A stretch of DNA of 14,927 bases from DASRHD01 sp035499715 (GTDB lineage Bacteria > Verrucomicrobiota > Verrucomicrobiia > Opitutales > Opitutaceae), in the NCBI GenBank assembly GCA_035499715.1, contig DATJYF010000282.1:1-14927 (forward strand). The letters are read 5' to 3'. Position 1 is the stretch's first letter. The number at the start of each line of letters is the position of its first letter. The translations under genes and the position numbers were made by a program. Positions 1-6,993 of this stretch are shown here, piece by piece. The notes below the pieces were generated by a model. The model was not told where the DNA came from. It made no database searches and saw only the letters and a list, made by a program, of their open reading frames with translations.

Positions 1-1368
1 GCGGTGGATTATGCGGTGGCCCAGGGGACAGGCGCGAAAAAAGCGCCGGAGGCCGCGGCGGTCGAGAAGCCCGTCCAGCCGGCGCCGCCGCCCGTCATCG
101 CGAGCCAGGCTGAACCGGCGGCCACGGTCGCCGCCGCCGAAACCGCCGTCTCAGCCGCAAGCCAGGTCCCGCTGCCGGAAAAAAATGAGACGCCGGAGCC
201 GGCGGAAAAAACGCCGGTGCCCGCGAACGTAGAATCCCCCCCGTCGGCTGAAACCTCCGAAAACGGCGCCGAGGCCAAAAAAACACCGGCTTGGTCGATT
301 CCCAAAATCGACCTGGGCGACAATGCGGCGCTCCATCTCACGGCGGATCTGAACGCCCGTTATGACGACAATGTTTTTGTCACCAAGGATAACAAAGTCA
401 GCGACGAAATCCTGTCGGCCGCCCCGGGCCTGGCCTTTCAATTCGGCCAGAATTCGCTGACCAACGGCGAGCTGAGTTACGAGGAGAATTTTCTCCACTA
501 TGTCCATAAGAGCGCTCCGGACGCCCATCTCGCCATCGGCTCGGCGAATTTCGGCTACAGCGACAGCCGGCTGACGGTGAACGGGGATGGATCCTTCCAG
601 CAGTTTTATCAAAATCAGGAAAACTTTTTCGTGGCCGGGCAAAGATTGCTGGTTCGCCGCGACGAGCTTGACCTGGGCAGCAACGCGGAAGTGAACCTGA
701 CGGAAAAAACCAGCGCCGGAGTCGGGGCGAATTACGCGCATACGCATTATCGCACACCGGGGCTGGTGGACAACAATTCCTTCGGCATGCCGGTGAATTT
801 TTATTATGCGGTCTGGCCGAAAGTGGACCTTTCGGCCGGCTACAGTTACCGGCAAACCAAAACGGCGGTCACGGGATCGGGCAGCCGGGAGAACGACAAC
901 TATTACAACATCGGCGCACGTGGCGATTTCACGCCCAAACTGAACGGCAATTTCTCCGTCGGCTATACCACCAGCAGCTTCACGTCGGGTGGCCGCAACA
1001 GCACCCTGGCCTTCAACGGGTCTTTCGGCTACGAAGTGAGTGCGAAGACCAGCGGCACGCTCACCGTCTCGCGGAATTTCAGTACGGGGGCGCAGGGAGA
1101 ACAATTGATCAGCACGAATTTGTCACTCGGCGCGTCCACCCTCTTTTCTCCCCAGTGGCAGGCCGGCGCCACCATTGGCTATCAGCATGTCGCCTATCCC
1201 TCGGTTCGAAGAGACGATTATGTGGATGGCAGCGTGTCGGCGACCTACATCTACAGCCAAAATATTACCGCCACAGCTAGTTATATGCTACGCCGGAACG
1301 CCTCTTCCATCTCCAACGCGGAATTTTTGGACAACAGTCTGAGCTTCAGCGCCGATTTGAAATACTAA
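1..1368 (+). CDS. Outer-membrane beta-barrel protein of the polysaccharide locus, 5'-partial
   Basis: Probable outer-membrane beta-barrel protein (putative beta-barrel porin type 2-like), presumably helping polysaccharide pass the outer membrane. The frame is open to the window edge. The only early start is a GTG at position 4, and no complete signal peptide is present. The first residues (AVDYAVAQG) look like the end of a signal peptide with an AVA-Q cleavage site, so the true start probably lies upstream. About 90 Ala/Pro/Glu-rich residues follow. The barrel starts near residue 100 with a YDDNVF stretch typical of these porins. Alternating polar and aromatic strands run from there to a C-terminal tyrosine (ADLKY), as expected for outer-membrane insertion. 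The gene lies 19 bp before the Wza-like gene on the same strand, so the two are probably co-transcribed. The family is inferred from pattern; the barrel nature is fairly secure. Confidence 0.8.
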   Translation, partial: AVDYAVAQGTGAKKAPEAAAVEKPVQPAPPPVIASQAEPAATVAAAETAVSAASQVPLPEKNETPEPAEKTPVPANVESPPSAETSENGAEAKKTPAWSIPKIDLGDNAALHLTADLNARYDDNVFVTKDNKVSDEILSAAPGLAFQFGQNSLTNGELSYEENFLHYVHKSAPDAHLAIGSANFGYSDSRLTVNGDGSFQQFYQNQENFFVAGQRLLVRRDELDLGSNAEVNLTEKTSAGVGANYAHTHYRTPGLVDNNSFGMPVNFYYAVWPKVDLSAGYSYRQTKTAVTGSGSRENDNYYNIGARGDFTPKLNGNFSVGYTTSSFTSGGRNSTLAFNGSFGYEVSAKTSGTLTVSRNFSTGAQGEQLISTNLSLGASTLFSPQWQAGATIGYQHVAYPSVRRDDYVDGSVSATYIYSQNITATASYMLRRNASSISNAEFLDNSLSFSADLKY

Positions 1369-1387
1369 AGACCGTCCGCAGGCCAAT

Positions 1388-2032
1388 ATGAGAGCAAATT
1401 CAATGCACAAATCCCTTCTCCCTCCGGCCAAAGCGTGGTTGCTCGGCGCGGTGCTGGTTTTTGCCGTGAATGCGGCCTGCCCGCCGCCGGCCGCTGCCGC
1501 GGACGATTCAACCCATGGCGACAATAAATCGTCCTATAAACTCCGTCCGCTGGACCTGCTGAAGGTGGAGGTTTTTCAGGAGCCGGATCTCGAACGCGAA
1601 GTGCGGGTGTCCAAAAACCACACCATCGTCCTGCCCCTCATCGGGACGATCGACCTGACTAATATGACGGTGCATGACGCCGAGCTGCAGGTCACCGAAC
1701 TTTATGGCCGCGACTATCTCGTCAATCCCCAGATCAACATCACGGTCATGGAATATGCGCCGCGTTCCCTTAACATCCTGGGGGCGGTCAATTCGCCGGG
1801 CTCGGTGGTGATCCCGCCCGAACAGGATCTCACCCTGGTGGATGCCATCGCGCATGCGGGCGGGTTCTCCCGCCTGGCCAATCGGACGAAGGTGAGCCTG
1901 ACCCGCACCCTTCCCTCCGGGGAGGTGCAGCATTTTACGGTCAATGCGGACCAGCTGATTTCCGGCGACACGGCCCGTCAATGGATCATGCATGACGGCG
2001 ACGTCGTTTTTGTTCCCGAAAGTGTTCTCTGA
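1388..2032 (+). CDS. Polysaccharide biosynthesis/export protein, Wza-like (Poly_export + SLBB)
   Basis: Periplasmic/outer-membrane export protein of the Wza/OtnA family. From the ATG at 1388, residues 14-38 form a basic-then-hydrophobic signal peptide. A Cys at residue 31 (VNAAC) makes a poor lipobox, so signal peptidase I cleavage after the AAA run is as likely as lipidation. The Poly_export domain covers about 48-122 (YKLRPLDLLKVEVF, then VNPQINITV). One SLBB domain follows at about 127-175 (LNILGAVNSPGSV, then DAIAHAGGF). At 214 aa it is shorter than E. coli Wza (about 380 aa). It has a single SLBB and no C-terminal amphipathic helix, so the neighbouring barrel may supply the outer-membrane pore. 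An in-frame ATG at 1403 (MHKSLLPP) is an alternative start; neither start has a strong Shine-Dalgarno. The stop lies 17 bp before the Wzz/BY-kinase gene. Confidence 0.92.
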   Translation: MRANSMHKSLLPPAKAWLLGAVLVFAVNAACPPPAAAADDSTHGDNKSSYKLRPLDLLKVEVFQEPDLEREVRVSKNHTIVLPLIGTIDLTNMTVHDAELQVTELYGRDYLVNPQINITVMEYAPRSLNILGAVNSPGSVVIPPEQDLTLVDAIAHAGGFSRLANRTKVSLTRTLPSGEVQHFTVNADQLISGDTARQWIMHDGDVVFVPESVL

Positions 2033-2049
2033 CCGATTTTCTCCCTTCC

Positions 2050-4227
2050 ATGAATAACTCCTTGCCACCGCCGGCCTATGCCGATGTCCCGCCCGAGCAG
2101 ATCCCTCCGGAAGAGGGCAATATCGGCCACACCCTTCGCAACTACTGGCTGATGGTGCGCGAGCGCAAATGGTACGCGCTCGCCGCGTTCCTCATCGTCG
2201 TTGCCGCCACGGCGGTGTACTCGTTTTCCCGAACCCGCATCTTCCAATCGACCGCCCTGGTCCAGGTGCTCCGGCATGGCGAGCAGGTCCTCCGGGTGGA
2301 GGACGTGGTGGAAAACAACATCACTGGTGACGTCGATTTCAATACGCAGATAAAGGTCCTGGAAAGCCTGACGCTGGCGCAAAACGTCGCGAGCCGGCTG
2401 ACTTCCGACGAAGTGCAGCAGCTGACCGGTCCGTTCAAAACCCGGTCGGGCGCCACCCGCTCGCCGGTCGACATCATTTTTCAGAACCGGCAGATCGTTC
2501 CGCAGCGTCTCACCCTGATGATCGCCATCGAATTCCGGCATCCCGATCGGAAAATCGCCGCCCGGATCGCCAATCTCTATGCCGAAGAATACATCGCCTA
2601 CAACGCCAGGCTGCGGGTGGACGAGTTGAAGGACCGGGCGGACCAACAGCGCCGGCGCGTCGATGAGATAGCGAATTCAATGCAGAATTTTCGCCAGACC
2701 AACAACCTGGTGTCCCTCGAGGAAAACAAGGACATCGTGACCGAAAAGCTCAAGGCCTTGAACATGATGGCCACGGACACGCATGCCAGCCTGACGACGG
2801 CCGAAATTCGCTGGAAACAGGTGCAGGACTGGAGAAAGGCCGGGAAGGATCTCACCGAACTTCCGTTCATCGTCTCCCAGCCGCAGGTCAGCCAGCTCAT
2901 GCAGCTGATCACGACGCAGAAGACGACGGTGGCGCAGCTCAGCGAGCGCTACAAGGCCAAACACCCCAGCATGATCGAAGCCGTCAGCACGCTGGAGAAG
3001 ACGAAGCACGAGCTGGACGCGGCGGTGGAAGACGCCGCCGAAACCACGCAGGCGGAGTACGAGAATGCGCTCAAAGCCGACGAGGAGGCGCACAAGGCCC
3101 TGGCCGATCAGGAGGCCAAATCACTCGATCTGGACCACTATTCCGTCGAATACGACAATCTGGCCCGCGATTTTCGCGTCAACGACCAGCTGCTTGAGTC
3201 GATGATGACCCGGATGCGTGAGACGGCGGTGAACAGCACCATCGAAACACAGAATGCCCGCATCGTTGATCCTGCCCTGGAGCCATCCAGCCCGATTTCT
3301 CCGAATATACCGGCGAATATGATCATGGGCGTGCTGATGGGGATCGTGCTGGGCTTTGGATGCGCCTATTTGCTGGCGATGATCGATGACCGGGTGAAAA
3401 CCGCCTTTGACGTGGAGACGCTGGTCGGCCTGCCTTTGCTCGGAGTCATTCCGCGGATCAGCCGGATGGAGCAGCCGGACAAGGCGCAAATCGTCTCGAA
3501 CGGCGCCGATCGCATGATTGTCGAGGCGTTCATGTCGCTGCACTCGACGTTGCGGCTTAAAAACGAAAGCAAGCACGCGAAGCTGCTGCTCGTCACGAGC
3601 ACGCTGCCCGGCGAGGGCAAGTCCTTCGTCGCGACCAATCTGGCCCTGGCCTTTGCCTCGCAAGGGCAGCGCACCGTGGTGGTCGATTGCGACCTGCGGA
3701 AGCCCAATATCGAAAATTCCTTCCGTCTGCAGGCCCCCAAGGGGGTCATAAATTATTGCCTCAACGATGCGTCGTTGGACGAGATCGTGACCCGGAATAT
3801 CCACCCCAATCTCGATGTTGTCGGGACGGGCGGAAGGGCGAAGTCCCCCGCGCAATTGCTCAACAGCAGCGAATTCGAGGCCTTGATGACGGAACTCGGC
3901 AAACGCTACGACCGGGTGGTGGTGGACACGCCGCCGTTGGGCGTGGTCAGCGACGCCTTGAACATCCTGCCCATGATGGACGGGGCGATCTTCACCGTCC
4001 GGTTCAACCGGGTGCGGCGCGGATCTGCCCAGCGCAGCGTACGCCGCCTGCTCTCCGCCAACGTCGAGATTTTTGGCGCGGTGCTGAATGACCTGAATAT
4101 GGCGTTTGCCGGCGACTATTACGGAGAATACTACGACAAGTCCTACAAAGAGTACTACGATCTGGCGGTGGATGGAGACAAAACGTCCGCCAAGTCGAAC
4201 CCGGCGGTCGCGGTCAGCCGTAGCTGA
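2050..4227 (+). CDS. Polysaccharide co-polymerase fused to BY-family tyrosine kinase (Wzz/Wzc-like)
   Basis: Inner-membrane chain-length regulator and tyrosine autokinase of Wzc type, in the fused (proteobacterial-style) architecture. The Wzz domain begins near residue 25, with TM1 at about 42-60. A long periplasmic helical region (about 185-390, much of it coiled coil) follows. A proline-rich stretch (PALEPSSPISPN, 408-419) leads into TM2 (about 423-443). The cytoplasmic kinase has Walker A TLPGEGKS (518-525), Walker A' VVVDCD (543-548) and Walker B VVVDTPP (623-629). The C-terminus carries a tyrosine cluster (Y690, 691, 694, 695, 699, 702, 703), the usual autophosphorylation site. At 725 aa it is normal for Wzc. 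In this family cyclic phosphorylation controls oligomerisation and export. It is the last gene of the plus-strand export unit and ends 32 bp from the convergent exosortase. The start has no clear Shine-Dalgarno. Confidence 0.95.
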   Translation: MNNSLPPPAYADVPPEQIPPEEGNIGHTLRNYWLMVRERKWYALAAFLIVVAATAVYSFSRTRIFQSTALVQVLRHGEQVLRVEDVVENNITGDVDFNTQIKVLESLTLAQNVASRLTSDEVQQLTGPFKTRSGATRSPVDIIFQNRQIVPQRLTLMIAIEFRHPDRKIAARIANLYAEEYIAYNARLRVDELKDRADQQRRRVDEIANSMQNFRQTNNLVSLEENKDIVTEKLKALNMMATDTHASLTTAEIRWKQVQDWRKAGKDLTELPFIVSQPQVSQLMQLITTQKTTVAQLSERYKAKHPSMIEAVSTLEKTKHELDAAVEDAAETTQAEYENALKADEEAHKALADQEAKSLDLDHYSVEYDNLARDFRVNDQLLESMMTRMRETAVNSTIETQNARIVDPALEPSSPISPNIPANMIMGVLMGIVLGFGCAYLLAMIDDRVKTAFDVETLVGLPLLGVIPRISRMEQPDKAQIVSNGADRMIVEAFMSLHSTLRLKNESKHAKLLLVTSTLPGEGKSFVATNLALAFASQGQRTVVVDCDLRKPNIENSFRLQAPKGVINYCLNDASLDEIVTRNIHPNLDVVGTGGRAKSPAQLLNSSEFEALMTELGKRYDRVVVDTPPLGVVSDALNILPMMDGAIFTVRFNRVRRGSAQRSVRRLLSANVEIFGAVLNDLNMAFAGDYYGEYYDKSYKEYYDLAVDGDKTSAKSNPAVAVSRS

Positions 4228-4243
4228 AGAAGGCGTCCGTCTT

Positions 4244-4257
4244 GGCGCGGCCGCGCC
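4244..4257. terminator. GC palindrome between convergent genes, possible bidirectional terminator
   Basis: A perfect 14-bp palindrome (GGCGCGGCCGCGCC) fills much of the 32-bp gap between the BY-kinase stop and the exosortase stop. A hairpin here could end transcription from both sides. There is no clear T-run on either strand, so intrinsic termination is uncertain. Confidence 0.35.
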
Positions 4258-4259
4258 GG

Positions 4260-5276
4260 CTAGGGATTGCTACGGCCGCCTGATTCCGGCGCCAGCCCCA
4301 GCCAGCGGTGCCAGTTGGCCGTGTGGAAAAGCGGCAGCAGGCAGAACAAGCCGACGACCGTCAGCCCGAGCACCGCAAAGCCGGTCACATCGTGCAGCCG
4401 GCCTTCAATCGCGTCGCTGCCGTAGGCGTAGGCCCAGCCGGTGAGGAAGAGGCTGCGCAGGAGATTGGTCAGAAAGGCGAAGCCCATGGCCGCGCCGATG
4501 AGAAGGATTTTCTTCCAAAATCGATCGAGAAAAACCGCGCCAAGAAAGGAGCCGGCGAAGAGACAGCCGGTGAGCGAGCGGATGCCCGAGCAGGCGTCGA
4601 TCACGCCCACCTGGCCGTGGGGCAGGACCAGGACATTGGCTTCCTGCACGATCGGATAGCCGAGCAGATTGAAAATGGTGAACACCACCGCGACCACCCG
4701 GTGGAGGAGGAAAAGGCTGACGGCATTTTCCACGGCGGTGACCAGCGGGGCGGAGAGCATCCAGATCAGCGCCGGAAACAGGAACAGGGCCACCGCCCGC
4801 AGCCGTGCGTCGGCCCGCAATGCGCCCCAAACGGTCGCCGGGCGGTCTTTTCCCAGCCGGCCGTCGGGAGAGTTGAAGTAAATCATGCCGAGGAGCACGC
4901 CGGAAAAACCGATCGCGAGCGCCAGCGAGCCCGGCTGGGTGACGCCGGCGCCCGCCCGGTAAAACGCGCCCAGCAAAAAAATGGCCAGACCGCAGCCCAG
5001 AACCAAGCCGGCTGCAACCGCCACGGCCGCGCGCAATCCCGGCGGCAGCGGACTTGGCCCGGCTGTGCGAAAAATCTCCCGCAACTTCGGCCAGCGATCG
5101 AAGACGACGTAGGCGACGAAAGCCGGCACGAGCCAGCCGAAGGCATAATCCGGCTTCATTTGCCACCAGTGCATCTGGTCCACCGTCAGAAAGCCCATGA
5201 AAGCCAAGGCCACCGCGAGGGCGGCGAGAAAGCGGTCGGGGGCGTCCAGGCGGAGCCGGGTCAGGGCGTTCAACAT
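4260..5276 (-). CDS. xrt: Exosortase (membrane transpeptidase-like sorting enzyme)
   Basis: Polytopic inner-membrane protein of the exosortase/archaeosortase family. This family processes proteins with a C-terminal PEP-CTERM-type tripartite signal and usually co-occurs with exopolysaccharide genes. The proposed catalytic residues are all visible: Cys229 in VIDACSGIRSL, Arg274 in TNLLRSLFLTG and His295 in GRLHDVTGF. About eight hydrophobic segments surround them. The protein is 338 aa, somewhat longer than a minimal exosortase core, and no EpsI domain is fused to it. EpsI is instead a separate gene at 10179-10913. No PEP-CTERM substrate is present in the window. The ATG at 5276 overlaps, on the opposite strand, the earliest ATG possible for the divergent gene, so one of those two starts is probably wrong. 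I keep this one because the first TM segment begins about residue 15. The subfamily is not assigned. Confidence 0.93.
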   Translation of the reverse strand: MLNALTRLRLDAPDRFLAALAVALAFMGFLTVDQMHWWQMKPDYAFGWLVPAFVAYVVFDRWPKLREIFRTAGPSPLPPGLRAAVAVAAGLVLGCGLAIFLLGAFYRAGAGVTQPGSLALAIGFSGVLLGMIYFNSPDGRLGKDRPATVWGALRADARLRAVALFLFPALIWMLSAPLVTAVENAVSLFLLHRVVAVVFTIFNLLGYPIVQEANVLVLPHGQVGVIDACSGIRSLTGCLFAGSFLGAVFLDRFWKKILLIGAAMGFAFLTNLLRSLFLTGWAYAYGSDAIEGRLHDVTGFAVLGLTVVGLFCLLPLFHTANWHRWLGLAPESGGRSNP

Positions 5277-5421
5277 GGCCGCACAACAATTATTTCATTT
5301 TTTTCGCCCGCAAGCGGATTCCATCTCGCCGGCCCGCTTTTTGTGCCGACCGGAGGGCATTCGTGGAAAAGACGGCAAATCTCTGCTCGACGCTGGTTCA
5401 CGCCGCCGGTTTTTATATGGC
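5277..5421. promoter_or_regulatory. Divergent intergenic region (exosortase / O-antigen ligase-like)
   Basis: This 145-bp stretch lies between two divergent genes. It holds a notably AT-rich tract at about 5284-5304 (CAACAATTATTTCATTTTTTT) in an otherwise GC-rich window. That tract sits just upstream of the exosortase start and is the best place for its promoter. On the minus strand a weak TTGCGG / TAATTG pair with a 15-bp spacer can be drawn. A TTTTATATGG stretch at 5411-5420 directly precedes the GTG at 5422. No confident -35/-10 pair is visible for either gene. Confidence 0.3.
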
Positions 5422-6993
5422 GTGACGGCGTTTTCCCGGACTTTCCATCCTGCGTCCCCGGCCGCAAGCGGTCCGGCGGCGCCGCCGGGGCCGTCCGGGC
5501 TTCATCCACTGGAGAGGGCGCTCGTCATCGTCGCGGCGCTGCACCTGTGCTTTCTGCCTTGGGCGCTCGGCGCCATGCATGCCTGGAGCCAGCTCACCAG
5601 CCTGGCTCTGGCCGCGGTCGGGTTTATTCTGGCTGTGTGGCCGCGAATGGAGCTCGATGATTTCGCCACGGTTGCCCGACGGCCGGCTTCCCGGCTGGTG
5701 CGGTTTCCGGTTTTCTGGGCCGGATTGATGCTGCTGGCCTACGTTGCCGCGCAGGGACTGAATCCCGCCTGGCGTTTTGTCAGCAGCGAGGGCGCATGGT
5801 GGCTCGAGCCGGTCCCGCATCTGGCCTGGCTGCCTTCCGGCGTGGATGCGCCTTTCGTCCGTTCGAATCCGTGGCGCGCGCTTGCCGTCCACGGATCGTG
5901 GTGGCTGCTCGTCTGCTCCGTGTGGATCGGTTTTTCCCGCCGGCGGAGCTACCGGGCGCTGTTCACGCTGCTCGCCGTCAACGCCTTTTTTCTCTCACTG
6001 TTCGGCGTGCTCGAAAAGGTGAGCGGCACGGGGAAGATTTTCTGGAGCTACCGGCCGAGTAACGATTCGTTTGTCGCCAGTTTTATTTATCCCAATCACG
6101 GGGGCGCCTACTTCAATCTGATGATGGCGGTGATCGTGGCGCTGGCCTGGTGGCATTATCAGCGCGCGCACCGCCAGCTCGAAGCGCCGGGGCTCGCGGT
6201 GGTCTTTACGTTTTTTGCCGTTTGCGCGGCGCTCGTCGTGGTTCTTTCCTATTCACGGATGTCCATCGTGCTGCTGCTGGCGTTCATCGTGCTGGCCGGC
6301 TGCGCGCTTTTATTCCGGCTGGTGCGGCGGAAGGGGCCGCTGCGCGCTCGCCGGGAATTTTTGCCCGTCGTGCTCGCGCTCGCCGGTTTTTTTGGCGTCG
6401 GCCTCCTCGCGCTGCGGGTGGAGAAGGTGTGGGAGCGGTTCGCCGAGGCGGCGGCGCAGCCCACGGCGTCGATCCGCGCCCGCGCCATCGTCCGCCAGGC
6501 CGCCGGCGAGATGCTGCGCGATCGCTGGCTGCTCGGCTGGGGCGCGGGCTGCTTCTGCTATAATTTTCCCGGCTATGCCCGCCGGTATCCGGAGATTTAT
6601 TACATCGGCAACGGCCACCGGCAGTACTGGGAGCACGTTCACGACGATCTGCTGGAATTCCCCCTCGAGCTCGGCCTGGCCGGCGCGACCCCGCTGGCCG
6701 TGATGCTGGGATGCGGCGCGTGGCAGCTTTGCCGGCGCCGGTTTTGGCGCAATCCCGTCGCGCTCCTGCTGGTGCTCGGCTGCATGCTCGCCCTGCTGCA
6801 CGCCGCAGTTGACTTTGTCTTTCAAAATCCCGCCGTGCTCCTGACCTGGGCGGTTTTTCTCGCCGGCGCGGTGCGGTGGGCGGAGCTCGACCAGACGGGC
6901 CGCCACCGTCAGGGGACCGCAACCGTGCCGAGGGGCGAGGGGACGGCGGGCGGTTCGCCAGCCCCGGCCTCATCCGGCCCGATCCTGCGGTAA
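5422..6993 (+). CDS. O-antigen ligase/polymerase family membrane protein (Wzy_C-like)
   Basis: Polytopic inner-membrane protein expected to polymerise or transfer undecaprenyl-linked oligosaccharide on the periplasmic side. Numbering is from the GTG at 5422 (523 aa). About ten hydrophobic segments are visible. A large loop at about 340-415 carries the O-antigen ligase signature HVHDDLLEFPLELGLAG (405-421). SFIYPNHGGAYF (220-231) and SYSRM (276-280) also fit the family. Start choice is uncertain. The frame is open back to an ATG at 5197, inside the divergent exosortase gene, and to an ATG at 5275. Codons between 5275 and 5421 have low third-position GC and the translation has no recognisable character, so I take GTG 5422. 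The 3' end overlaps the convergent dehydratase gene by 24 bp. Polymerase and ligase cannot be told apart from sequence alone. Confidence 0.85.
   Translation: MTAFSRTFHPASPAASGPAAPPGPSGLHPLERALVIVAALHLCFLPWALGAMHAWSQLTSLALAAVGFILAVWPRMELDDFATVARRPASRLVRFPVFWAGLMLLAYVAAQGLNPAWRFVSSEGAWWLEPVPHLAWLPSGVDAPFVRSNPWRALAVHGSWWLLVCSVWIGFSRRRSYRALFTLLAVNAFFLSLFGVLEKVSGTGKIFWSYRPSNDSFVASFIYPNHGGAYFNLMMAVIVALAWWHYQRAHRQLEAPGLAVVFTFFAVCAALVVVLSYSRMSIVLLLAFIVLAGCALLFRLVRRKGPLRARREFLPVVLALAGFFGVGLLALRVEKVWERFAEAAAQPTASIRARAIVRQAAGEMLRDRWLLGWGAGCFCYNFPGYARRYPEIYYIGNGHRQYWEHVHDDLLEFPLELGLAGATPLAVMLGCGAWQLCRRRFWRNPVALLLVLGCMLALLHAAVDFVFQNPAVLLTWAVFLAGAVRWAELDQTGRHRQGTATVPRGEGTAGGSPAPASSGPILR

Noticed and set aside
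151..1104. A 317-residue open frame on the minus strand
   Set aside because: Lies opposite the beta-barrel gene, whose strands and C-terminal aromatic residue are recognisable; the antisense product has no family character.
1476..1484. Lipobox in the Wza-like signal peptide (VNAAC)
   Set aside because: Asn at -3 does not fit the lipobox consensus; recorded only as a weak possibility in the gene entry.
5330..5350. Sigma-54-like GG/GC pair upstream of the exosortase on the minus strand
   Set aside because: The GG to GC spacing is 8 nt, not 10, and the flanking consensus is poor.
4308..5660. A 450-residue open frame on the plus strand
   Set aside because: Covers the exosortase gene in antisense and runs into the ligase-like gene in another frame; the translation is His/Gln/Arg/Glu-rich without motifs.
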